From JBEKTY01 sp049515555 (GTDB lineage Bacteria > Planctomycetota > Planctomycetia > Pirellulales > Thermoguttaceae), in assembly GCA_049515555.1 (NCBI GenBank), contig JBEKTY010000001.1, positions 62,001-126,000 of the forward strand: a stretch of 64,000 nt of DNA. Reading direction: 5' to 3'. Each line of letters starts with the position of its first letter. Position 1 is the stretch's first letter. The notes under the pieces are model-generated. The model did no database searches and had not been told where the DNA came from. It was given only the letters and a program-made list of their open reading frames with translations. The position numbers and the translations under genes are program-made. Below, piece after piece: positions 56,948 to 64,000 of the stretch.

Positions 56948-59697
56948 TCCCGGAGCATTCGGCGGAGGAGTTTGTAGTCGGTCTTGCCGGTGCCCAGTAC
57001 GGGAATGGCCTCGACGCGGCGGACTTCGTCCAGCCGCATGACGCCGCGGAAGCCGGCCTCGGCGAGGATGGCGTTTGCGCTGCGCAGGGGCAGGTCTTGC
57101 GTGGTGAAGAGCACGATGCGGGCCGTCCGGAGGGGGACAGTCCCAGTCTCGTCGGACGAAACTGGGGACAGTCCCCGCGGCGTTTCGAGGCCTTCCACGG
57201 CCACTTGCGGGCCGTGTTCGCCGGGCGGGTAGCGGGCGGCCAGCGGCTCCTCGATCGCCGGCAGCGAGACCATCTCGCCGCCCACCTTCAGGAATCGCTT
57301 CAGCCGGCCGCAGAACCAGATGTACCCGTCCTCGTCCAGCCGCACCAGGTCGCCGGTGACGTACCACCGCCGGCCGCCCACTTCCACGAACGGCTCCGGG
57401 CCGGCATAGTTCAGGTAGCCGCTGAAGATCGACGGGCCGCGGAGCAGCAACAGGCCGATGGCGCCGGCGGGCAGCGGCTCGTGCGAATCGGGGTGCACCA
57501 CGCAGACCTCGACGCCGGGCAGCGGCGGGCCCACCGAGCCCTGCTTGATCCGCTGCGGAAGATTGCCGGACACCACCGGCGAGCATTCGGTAATGCCGTA
57601 GCCTTCCAGGATCACCGCCTGGGGGGCCATCTGCTTGGCCTGGGCGAAGAGGGCCTCCGGGCATTTCTCGGCGCCGGTAATGATGATCCGCAGCGAGGCC
57701 AGATCGGCCGGCGCGGCCAGGGCCAGCATGTAGCTGAGGAAGGTGGGCGTGGTGACCGCGATCGTGGCCCGGTATGCGGCGAGGGTTTGCACCAGGCCGG
57801 CGGCGTCGGTGGGATCGGGGTGATGCACAACGCGGATGCCGCCCAGGACGGGGGCCAACAGGTTGCCCATCAGCCCAAAGCTATGGAAGGGCGGCAGCAG
57901 GCCCAGAATGGCGTCGGCGTGCGTAAGGCCCATGATCGCCAGGCTGGCGCGGACATTGGTGATCAGGTTGCGATGGCTGAGGGGGACGGCCTTCGGCGCG
58001 CTCTCGGAGCCCGAGGTGAACAGGACGACGGCCGGGTCGTGGGGCTCTGGCCGCGGCAGCCCGCGGAGCAGGCGGCGGGGAAAGAGATAGGTGCCGGCCA
58101 GGGCGGCCGCGGCGGCCAGCTTTCCGATTTCGGCGCGGACGTCCTCGAGGAACACGTATTCCGCGCCGCGGATCTCGATGCCCAGCCGGTCGATCAGCTT
58201 GCGGGATGTTACCACGTGGGTGATGCCCAGGGTTTGGACGGCATGGGCCAGGTTGGCCGGCCCGGTGGTCCAATTCAGGATCGCCGGCAGCTTGCCGGCC
58301 GTGTGCAGGGCGAAGAAGACGAGGTCGGCGGCCACCGAGGCGGGCAGCAGTACGCCCACCGCCGCGCCGGGGAGCTTGCCCAGCCGCGAGCCCAACAGCC
58401 GCGTGCCGACCAGCATCCTGCGATAGGTGAGCACGCCGGAGAGGCGGTCGGCGACGGCCACGTCGTCGGGCTGCTCCAGCACGCGAAGGAGGAAGGCCTG
58501 GGCCAGCGTCTCGGCCAGCACGTCGGGCGCGTCGGCCGTAAGGGGACAGGCACATTTTTCGGCCTTCACGCCTCTGCCGATCAAGAATCGCAACGGGCCG
58601 AAAAATGAGCCAGTCCCCGGCGGCCGATTCCAGGCCGCCGGCACGGGCGGCGGGCCCTCGCCCGAACCGGTCAGCAGGCCCTCGGCCAAGGCCCACAACT
58701 CGCCCAGCGTGTCGGCGATGCGATCGGAATGAAAGCCGAAGCGGTCTTCAATCTGCAGGGCCACGTCCATGCGGTCGAGGCTGTCCAGCCCGATGCGGTC
58801 CAGGAGGGCGTCGGGCCGCTTTTCGTCGTCGCCCAGCGGGCGTGAGAGACGCTCCTCGATCAGCTCGTTTACGGCCCGGATCGTGGCCGGCTTGATGCGG
58901 TCGGTGTCGATGCGGTCGGCCGAGAGCGGCGTGGGGAAGCGGAACTCCCGCCGTCCGAAGAGATAATTATAGCGGACGAAGGTGGGCGGCTCGGGTCCGC
59001 CGCGGTTGTACCAATCTTCCAGGAAGCGGTTGAGCTTTTCGCGGCTGAGCTCGGGCAGCTTGCGGCGATCGAGCACCTCGACGGTCATCACGACCTTGCG
59101 GCGGGGAACCAGCAACAGCAATCCGGCCAGGAGCCAGCCGATGGCCCGCAGCGCGCAGCGGCCCAAGGCGGGCGGCGCGGCGGTGGGGGCGTAGCTGAAC
59201 ATGCTGCCCCACACGCCCCGCGTGCGAACCAGCACGACGTTGGCTTGGGGGCAGCGGGCGAGGATTTCGGCGGCGGCCCGCGCACCGCCCAGCTCTTCCA
59301 GCCCCCGCCGCTGGGCGCGGCCCGAGGGATACAACAGATAATTCTCCCCCCGCTCGAGCCCGGCCACGATGGTGTCGATGGTGGTCAGCGTCTGCTCGCG
59401 GGCACTGCGGCTCTGGGCGCTGAGGTCGGGTACCTCCAGGGTCCCGGCCAGCCGCATCATGGGATGCAGGAACGGGTTGCGGAACATGGTGGAGACCGCG
59501 GTGGGCCGAATTCCACCGGGCAGCCGCAGGCTGGACATGACCAGCGGCGGGTCGATATAGGCCGGATGGCTGGGCATGACGAGCGTGGGCCCGCGGAGCG
59601 TGGGCAGTTGCTCCTGACCCACGACCTGGACGCGGTATCGCAACCGCAATGCGCAACGCACCAGCCACCAGAACAAGGTCTGTGCCACGCGCGGCAT
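56944..59697 (-). CDS. Aas-like acyltransferase/ACP/acyl-CoA(ACP) ligase fusion
   Basis: The 917-residue product (GGAGGA before the ATG) has three modules. A PlsC acyltransferase domain comes first with the HxxxxD motif HPAYID (44-49) and YPSGRA. An acyl-carrier domain with DSLDRMD (near 300) follows, its serine being the expected phosphopantetheine site. An AMP-binding ligase comes next (LFTSGSESAPKAVPLSH near 560, GYGITECSPVVSG, YVTGDLVRLDEDGYIWFCGR, and a C-terminal GTGKTDYKLLRR). It probably activates and transfers acyl chains to lysophospholipid, as in Aas proteins, with an internal carrier. Two family-C repeats are inserted in frame. Confidence 0.87.
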   Translation of the reverse strand: MPRVAQTLFWWLVRCALRLRYRVQVVGQEQLPTLRGPTLVMPSHPAYIDPPLVMSSLRLPGGIRPTAVSTMFRNPFLHPMMRLAGTLEVPDLSAQSRSAREQTLTTIDTIVAGLERGENYLLYPSGRAQRRGLEELGGARAAAEILARCPQANVVLVRTRGVWGSMFSYAPTAAPPALGRCALRAIGWLLAGLLLLVPRRKVVMTVEVLDRRKLPELSREKLNRFLEDWYNRGGPEPPTFVRYNYLFGRREFRFPTPLSADRIDTDRIKPATIRAVNELIEERLSRPLGDDEKRPDALLDRIGLDSLDRMDVALQIEDRFGFHSDRIADTLGELWALAEGLLTGSGEGPPPVPAAWNRPPGTGSFFGPLRFLIGRGVKAEKCACPLTADAPDVLAETLAQAFLLRVLEQPDDVAVADRLSGVLTYRRMLVGTRLLGSRLGKLPGAAVGVLLPASVAADLVFFALHTAGKLPAILNWTTGPANLAHAVQTLGITHVVTSRKLIDRLGIEIRGAEYVFLEDVRAEIGKLAAAAALAGTYLFPRRLLRGLPRPEPHDPAVVLFTSGSESAPKAVPLSHRNLITNVRASLAIMGLTHADAILGLLPPFHSFGLMGNLLAPVLGGIRVVHHPDPTDAAGLVQTLAAYRATIAVTTPTFLSYMLALAAPADLASLRIIITGAEKCPEALFAQAKQMAPQAVILEGYGITECSPVVSGNLPQRIKQGSVGPPLPGVEVCVVHPDSHEPLPAGAIGLLLLRGPSIFSGYLNYAGPEPFVEVGGRRWYVTGDLVRLDEDGYIWFCGRLKRFLKVGGEMVSLPAIEEPLAARYPPGEHGPQVAVEGLETPRGLSPVSSDETGTVPLRTARIVLFTTQDLPLRSANAILAEAGFRGVMRLDEVRRVEAIPVLGTGKTDYKLLRRMLRD
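57132..57178. repeat. Palindromic repeat, family C, copy 2 (inside ligase)
   Basis: GGGGGACAGTCCCAG pairs with CTGGGGACAGTCCCC. It is translated as SPVSSDETGTVPL within the C-terminal part of the ligase, without breaking the frame. Confidence 0.85.
58541..58619. repeat. Palindromic repeat, family C, copy 3 (inside ligase)
   Basis: AGGGGACAGGCACATTTTTC pairs with GGGCCGAAAAATGAGC and CAGTCCCC. It is translated as GTGSFFGPLRFLIGRGVKAE in the linker between the carrier domain and the ligase domain. Confidence 0.85.
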
Positions 59698-59712
59698 GTC
59701 GTCCTCCTCCGC

Positions 59713-59778
59713 AGGGGACAGTCCCGTTTTCGGCCTGTCCGCAGCGCAAGGGGCGGACGAAACCTGGGATAGTCCCCG
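59713..59778. repeat. Palindromic repeat, family C, copy 4
   Basis: AGGGGACAGTCCCGTTTTCGG pairs in part with GGACGAAACC and ATAGTCCCC. It occupies the 92-bp gap between the ligase start and the stop of the next gene. Confidence 0.8.
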
Positions 59779-59789
59779 TGAATTGGCCG

Positions 59790-60422
59790 CTACTGGTCGG
59801 GCCGCTCCAGCACCAGCTCTATGTCGAACCGGCGGCGGGGCTCGCTGGCCTTCAGCACCGCCGCCGAGCGGATCCGCAGGGCACTGGCCGGTTGGTTGCC
59901 GGGGCGGACCGCTTCATAGACCATCAGGCCCGGATCGTTCGTCAGTCGGCGGGTCAGGTGGAACTGGGCCGACAGCAGCCCGATGAGTCTGCGGGCATCG
60001 CCCGTCGTGCCGGAAAACGTAATCCGCTGGAGTTGCTGTTGTGCGTTGAAGTAATAGGTGAGGGCCCCGGCCAGGTCGCTCTCGGCGGTGCCGGTGACCA
60101 GCGGGACGCGATAGCCCTGGAGTTGCAGGTTTCCCAGGCCGGCGGAGACCCGCGGAAAGCGATGAACGATCCAATCGGGGGTCAGGTCGAAGCGGAGCAG
60201 CTCGTCGAGGTTCTGGTTGGGCGCCGGTTCCAGGAGGGCGCCGTCGGCGGGCGGCGTACCGCTGGCCGAAGACGCCTCGGGCCCGGCCGCGGCCGGTGCG
60301 CCCGCCGGCGACTTCGCAGGGTGCTGCCCGCCCTTCCAATAATCCGGCGCGCTGAAGTACGCCACCGGCAGCGCGACGGCCGCCGCCAGTCCCATTGCGC
60401 TCCACAACAGCTTCTTGATCAT
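59790..60422 (-). CDS. Small exported or anchored protein (planctomycete-type)
   Basis: The 210-residue product from MIKKLLWSAMGLAAAVALPV has an N-terminal hydrophobic helix, a proline/alanine linker, and a soluble domain (DLTPDWIVHRFPRVSAGLGN, LQGYRVPLVTGTAESDLAGA, NAQQQLQRITFSGTTGDARR). It fits a conserved planctomycete family of unknown function (perhaps DUF6690), recalled, not searched. A TTG at 60440 is the alternative start. It runs in the same direction as the ligase gene. Confidence 0.72.
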   Translation of the reverse strand: MIKKLLWSAMGLAAAVALPVAYFSAPDYWKGGQHPAKSPAGAPAAAGPEASSASGTPPADGALLEPAPNQNLDELLRFDLTPDWIVHRFPRVSAGLGNLQLQGYRVPLVTGTAESDLAGALTYYFNAQQQLQRITFSGTTGDARRLIGLLSAQFHLTRRLTNDPGLMVYEAVRPGNQPASALRIRSAAVLKASEPRRRFDIELVLERPDQ

Positions 60423-60480
60423 GGGCAGCTTCCCGATCAATGGACGATTGCCGCGGCCCCTAGGGACTGTAAAACAACAA

Positions 60481-60607
60481 CCTGTTCAGATTGCACCAAG
60501 TGTGGCACGCCCCTGAGCGCAACGAAGGGCGTGACTTGCCGGTCCGCCACGCCCTTCGCCGCGCTCAGGGCGTGCCACCCAATTGGTCAACTTGTTTTCT
60601 TACGAGC
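60481..60607. repeat. Intergenic repeat with family-A palindrome inserted (filled site)
   Basis: CCTGTTCAGATTGCAC at the left and CAATTGGTCAAC...CTTACGAGC at the right match the contiguous sequence at 48729-48772. Between them lies family-A copy 2 (60502-60578: GTGGCACGC...GCGTGCCAC). This places the palindrome at a definite insertion point. Confidence 0.8.
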
Positions 60608-60609
60608 TC

Positions 60610-61569
60610 TCAGTTGCCCGCCGCGGCTCGCGCCGCGACCCTGGCTTCCGCAGGCAGGAACTCTTCCGTCGAGCGGCTGCGATAGTGAATGCTGCTGGCC
60701 TCGCCGCGGAAGCCTACCACGCCCTTGTCGACGTCCGACTGCTGGGCCAGCAGCCGTCCGGCCTCGATGTCCAGCCGCGCCGTACCGGCGGCCTCGTACT
60801 GCAACAACTGCGATTGGAGGGCCGGGTCGTGCACGGGGGTCAGGATCTGGGTTGCCATGCGGATCACCGCCACCCCCGTCTTGACGCTCTGGAGCGTAAA
60901 GCTCTGCCGGGCCTCGATCCGCCGCACGCCGCCCTGCGGACGCGGCAGCTCGATGTCGGAGGGGAACGACCACGACTGCCCCACGGCGATCGGCTCTTTC
61001 GGCAAGCGGACGGTGATTTCGCCATGGCCGGGAACGGCGGCCTTGACCGGGTTCTGCTGCCGCGCGAGGACCTTGCCTTGCGCGTCGATCGTCACCGTGC
61101 ACAACGGCACTCCGACGGCCCGGGCGATGTCCTCGAAGCCGGGCGGGGCGTGCAGGTCCGTGCGGCTGTTGTAATGCACCTCGTCCCGCCCGGTCAGGCG
61201 GTGACGCATGTCGATGTCCTTCACCGAGTGCTCGAGCGTGGCCGCGCCGTCCGGCCGGACCGCTTGCACGCGCCATACTTTGACCGAGGCCGTGGCCGTA
61301 TCGGCCGTCTGCTCGCTGCCGGCCGCGACCGTGCGAATCTGGCAACAATGGACCACGTTCCAGCACAGGATCTCGCCAGGGCGGAAGCGGTAGCGGAGGA
61401 GGTATTTTTCCGCACCCGGCGGAGCGGCGGCCGCATCAGCGCTTCGCGCTGCGGGCAGGGCCGGGCAGAGCACGCACCACGCCACGGCGGCGAGCTTCCA
61501 CAGGCGAGAGTCCCGGGTCTGCCCGGCGAAGCCCGGGATCGTCTTGCAAATGATTCGTGGGCCGCACAT
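60610..61569 (-). CDS. Exported protein of unknown function (DUF6263-like)
   Basis: The 319-residue product starts MCGPRIICKTIPGF after AGGAGG. A hydrophobic segment (LAAVAWCVLCPALPAARS) serves as an export signal. The mature part (YLLRYRFRPGEILCWNVVHC, VPLCTVTIDAQGKVLARQQN, DIELPRPQGGVRRIEARQSF) is beta-rich and resembles planctomycete DUF6263-type proteins, a recalled match. It lies 29 bp after nadK and probably shares its transcript. Confidence 0.75.
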   Translation of the reverse strand: MCGPRIICKTIPGFAGQTRDSRLWKLAAVAWCVLCPALPAARSADAAAAPPGAEKYLLRYRFRPGEILCWNVVHCCQIRTVAAGSEQTADTATASVKVWRVQAVRPDGAATLEHSVKDIDMRHRLTGRDEVHYNSRTDLHAPPGFEDIARAVGVPLCTVTIDAQGKVLARQQNPVKAAVPGHGEITVRLPKEPIAVGQSWSFPSDIELPRPQGGVRRIEARQSFTLQSVKTGVAVIRMATQILTPVHDPALQSQLLQYEAAGTARLDIEAGRLLAQQSDVDKGVVGFRGEASSIHYRSRSTEEFLPAEARVAARAAAGN

Positions 61570-61598
61570 GACTCGCCTCCTTTCGAGTTTCCTCCGCG

Positions 61599-62507
61599 CT
61601 ACGACAAGCCGTCATTGCCGCGGCCGTCGTTGCGCCGCAAGTGGCCGCTCCAGCCCAACTTTTCCCGCAGCGTATGGTAATAACTGTGGCCGGGGGCCGT
61701 TACCATCCTGAATCGGACCGGGGCGCGCGTCACGCGGACACGCTCCCCCGGCTTGATCCGGCCGAGCACCCGCCCGTCGACCACGACCGAAGCCTCGGGG
61801 CACGGCGGAAGGACTTCCATTTCGAACAGGCGATCGGCCGATTCCACGACCGGCCGGTTCGTCAGCGTGTGCGGGCTGAGCGGCACGATTACCAGGGCCT
61901 CGAGGTCCTTGCGAAGAATCGGCCCCCCCGCCGACAGGCTGTAGGCGGTCGATCCCACGGGCGTGCTTATGATCAGGCCATCGCCACTATACGTCGTCAC
62001 CCATTCCGAGTCAACGTAAAGACTGATGTCCATCAACACGAAGGGCGATCCGGCGCGGACGGCCACTTCGTTGAGAACCAACTGCCCCAGTTCCGGCTGG
62101 CCGGCCGGCAGCACCCGGCAGTCGAGCATCAAGTGCTCGACCACGCTGAGCTTGCCGGCCCGCAGGTCGCCGAGGATGTCGGACAGCTCCTCCGGGGCAA
62201 CGTCGGCGAGGAACCCCAGTCGGCCCAGGTTGACGGCGACGGCGGGCAGTTGCCGGTGGCCCATCTGATGCGCGGCTCGCAGAATCGACCCGTCGCCTCC
62301 CAGCACGATCGCCACGTCGGCGTCGATCGTGGACATGTCCTCCTGGCCGGTGAAATCGACGCCGACGATCTGGGCGTGCCGGGTGATTATCGCCCGCAAG
62401 CGCTCGGCCTCGGCCGCAACGTGTGGCCGCTGGCCGGCGCTAAGCAACACGACCCGCAACGGTCGATCGGGCGGCGGGGCGACCCAGGGGCCGGAGACTG
62501 GATTCAT
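61599..62507 (-). CDS. nadK: NAD kinase
   Basis: The 302-residue protein starts at MNPVSGPWVAPPPDRPL, its ATG overlapping the dxs stop (ATGA). It contains the ATP-NAD kinase motifs GGDGS (VLGGDGSILRA), NLGRLGFLADV, the LNEVAV segment and the glycine-rich GDGLIISTPVGSTAYSLSAGG. It phosphorylates NAD to NADP in the cytoplasm. Longer upstream reading is only the other frame of dxs. Fully typical length. Confidence 0.95.
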   Translation of the reverse strand: MNPVSGPWVAPPPDRPLRVVLLSAGQRPHVAAEAERLRAIITRHAQIVGVDFTGQEDMSTIDADVAIVLGGDGSILRAAHQMGHRQLPAVAVNLGRLGFLADVAPEELSDILGDLRAGKLSVVEHLMLDCRVLPAGQPELGQLVLNEVAVRAGSPFVLMDISLYVDSEWVTTYSGDGLIISTPVGSTAYSLSAGGPILRKDLEALVIVPLSPHTLTNRPVVESADRLFEMEVLPPCPEASVVVDGRVLGRIKPGERVRVTRAPVRFRMVTAPGHSYYHTLREKLGWSGHLRRNDGRGNDGLS

Positions 62508-64000
62508 GCCGTCAACTTTCTGCCTTTCGCTTCGCGTGGCCGGGTCCGTCCGGCGGCGGCCGCCCGCCGGCAGGCGTCGGCGATGCCGCGCGCGTCCAGC
62601 CCCAATTCCGCCAGCAGCTCCGAGCGCTCGCCGTGCTCGACGAACCTGTCGGGTATGCCCAGCCGGTGGATGCGGCTGGCATCGATGCCGGCCTCGGCGG
62701 CGGCCTCCAGCACGGCACTGCCGAATCCGCCCATCAGGGCCCCCTCCTCGACCGTGACGGCAAACGGGCACTCCCGCACGGCCCGCAGGATCGTGCGGGC
62801 ATCGAGCGGCTTGACGAACCGGGCGTTGATCACGCTCAGCTCCAGGCCCTCGTCGGCCAGGCGCTCGGCGGCCTCGACGCAATCGGCCAGCACGCTGCCG
62901 CAGGCGATGAGCACCCCGTCGGTCCCCGGGTGGACCAGTTCGGCCTTTCCCAGCTCGAGCGAGGCCACGTCCCGCGCGACGCGGGCGGACGCCGCCTTCG
63001 GGAAGCGGATCGCCGTGGGATGCTCGTGCCGCACCGCCCAGGCGATCATCCGCTCCAGGTCCGCCTCGTCGCCCGGGGCCATCACGACCAGGTTGGGCAT
63101 GGGCCGCAGGTACGTCAGATCGAAGACGCCGTGGTGCGTCGGGCCGTCGGGGCCGACCAGCCCCGCACGGTCCAGCAACAGCAGCACCGGCAAGTCCTGC
63201 AGCGCCAGCTCCTGGAAGACCTGGTCGTAGCTCCGCTGGAGGAAGGTGCTATAGATATCGACGACGGGCCGCAGGCCGGCCTTGGCCATGCCCGCCGCCA
63301 GGGCCACCGCGTGCGACTCGCAAATGCCGACGTCGAAGAAGCGCTCGGGAAACTCCTCCCGGATCGGCTCGAGCATGTTCCCCTGGCACATGGCCGCGGT
63401 AATGACTACCACCGGCGAGCCCTCGGCCCGCATCTGCCCGACGAGCGATTCCCGGGCCGTCAGGGTGTAGGAGCGGGGGTCGTGGTTCGTAAGGGCGATG
63501 GCGCCATGCTCGCGGTCGAAGGGGGCGGGCGTGTGGAAAGAGGCCGGGTCCTCGGCCGCCGGCTGGAAGCCGTGCCCTTTCTCGGTCACCACGTGCAGCA
63601 GCACCGGGCCCTTGGCTTGCCGCGCCTTCACCAGGTACTTCTGCAACTGGCCGATCGAGTGCCCATCGACCGGGCCGTAGTAATTGAAGCCCAACTCCTC
63701 GAAGAACATTCCGCCCACCAGGCCGGCCTTCACCGCGTCCTTGACCTGGCGCAGGAAGCGCTCGACCGGGTCGCCCAGGACCGGCACGCGCGTGAGCAGC
63801 TTCTGGACCTCGCTCTTCAGGCCGGTGTACAGGGTATTCATCCGCAGCCGATCCAGCGACTCGGCCAGACTGCCGACGCGGGGGCAAATCGACATCTTGT
63901 TGTCGTTGAGGATCACCAGCAGGTTCTTCTTCAGGCCGCCGGCATGGTTCATGGCCTCCAGGACGATGCCCGAGCTGAAGGCCCCATCGCCGATCACGGC
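62504..64000 (-). CDS. dxs: 1-deoxy-D-xylulose-5-phosphate synthase, N-terminus off window
   Basis: About 499 C-terminal residues are present. The first visible segment (AVIGDGAFSSGIVLEAMNHA, LNDNKMSICPRVGSL) is the thiamine-diphosphate/Mg2+ region (GDG...NDN). Then come the transketolase-type pyrimidine domain (ICESHAVALAAGMAKAGLRP, SYDQVFQELALQDLPVLLLL) and the C-terminal domain (VEEGALMGGFGSAVLEAA). The enzyme makes DXP from pyruvate and glyceraldehyde 3-phosphate at the start of the MEP isoprenoid pathway. It is the first visible gene of an operon with nadK and an exported protein. Confidence 0.96.
   Translation of the reverse strand, partial: AVIGDGAFSSGIVLEAMNHAGGLKKNLLVILNDNKMSICPRVGSLAESLDRLRMNTLYTGLKSEVQKLLTRVPVLGDPVERFLRQVKDAVKAGLVGGMFFEELGFNYYGPVDGHSIGQLQKYLVKARQAKGPVLLHVVTEKGHGFQPAAEDPASFHTPAPFDREHGAIALTNHDPRSYTLTARESLVGQMRAEGSPVVVITAAMCQGNMLEPIREEFPERFFDVGICESHAVALAAGMAKAGLRPVVDIYSTFLQRSYDQVFQELALQDLPVLLLLDRAGLVGPDGPTHHGVFDLTYLRPMPNLVVMAPGDEADLERMIAWAVRHEHPTAIRFPKAASARVARDVASLELGKAELVHPGTDGVLIACGSVLADCVEAAERLADEGLELSVINARFVKPLDARTILRAVRECPFAVTVEEGALMGGFGSAVLEAAAEAGIDASRIHRLGIPDRFVEHGERSELLAELGLDARGIADACRRAAAAGRTRPREAKGRKLTA

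Noticed and set aside
47015..60578. CRISPR array
   Set aside because: The repeats are palindromic, scattered singly and not separated by regular spacers; no cas genes are present.
61599..62882. Longer NAD kinase
   Set aside because: The extension is the alternative frame of dxs; NAD kinase of normal length starts at 62507.
1..64000. Insertion sequence or prophage genes
   Set aside because: No transposase, integrase or phage structural protein was recognised on either strand, although small palindromic repeats are frequent.
1..64000. tRNA or rRNA genes
   Set aside because: No tRNA cloverleaf or conserved rRNA segment was noticed while reading; small RNAs cannot be excluded without a covariance search.

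Overview
The window looks like a Planctomycetota chromosome, most likely Pirellulales-like. It is GC-rich and dense with ECF sigma factors paired to Ser/Thr kinases or one-pass membrane partners. It also carries a BlaI/M56 pair with carboxypeptidase-regulatory-like repeats, a TMTC-like TPR protein, PQQ-propeller and SMP-30 proteins, and many short intragenic palindromes. Lineage is inferred from gene content only. No rRNA, tRNA, CRISPR array or transposase gene was found.

Layout. 1-9 kb (minus strand): a blaI repressor with a near-consensus promoter and two 14-bp operator dyads, translationally coupled to a very large M56 (BlaR1-like) sensor that runs off the left edge. 7-13.5 kb: a secreted protein, two duplicated carboxypeptidase-regulatory-like proteins, an ECF/partner pair and several gene remnants. 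11.2-46.3 kb (minus strand): eight ECF sigma genes, each followed by a partner with a transmembrane segment, mostly with ATGA-type overlaps. Three partners are kinases: an 8-kb WD40/HEAT/secretin-like kinase, a kinase with two RDD-type membrane blocks and a degenerate second kinase-like domain, and a kinase fused to two periplasmic adaptor (membrane fusion protein) modules and two STN-like domains. Between the cassettes lie decayed plus-strand fragments (serine hydrolase, S41 peptidase, FkbM methyltransferase) and a 120-bp duplicated leader.

47-64 kb: more conventional genes. They encode a clan-CD-like (gingipain-type) protease candidate, an SMP-30 lactonase, a GH-like (DUF6067-type) secreted enzyme, a TMTC-like TPR membrane protein, a PQQ-propeller protein, an Aas-like acyltransferase/ACP/acyl-ligase fusion, two small exported proteins, nadK, and dxs (cut by the right edge). 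This part holds several palindromic repeat families, some translated in frame. One family has a filled and an apparently empty insertion site within the same window.

How the genes may work together (inference): the minus-strand island is an amplified set of envelope-sensing cassettes, each joining a cytoplasmic transcription factor to a membrane-anchored partner with a periplasmic domain. Four paralogous exported or anchored proteins, plus remnants of more, indicate birth-and-death evolution by local duplication. The dxs-nadK-exported protein group at the right edge is a likely housekeeping operon.
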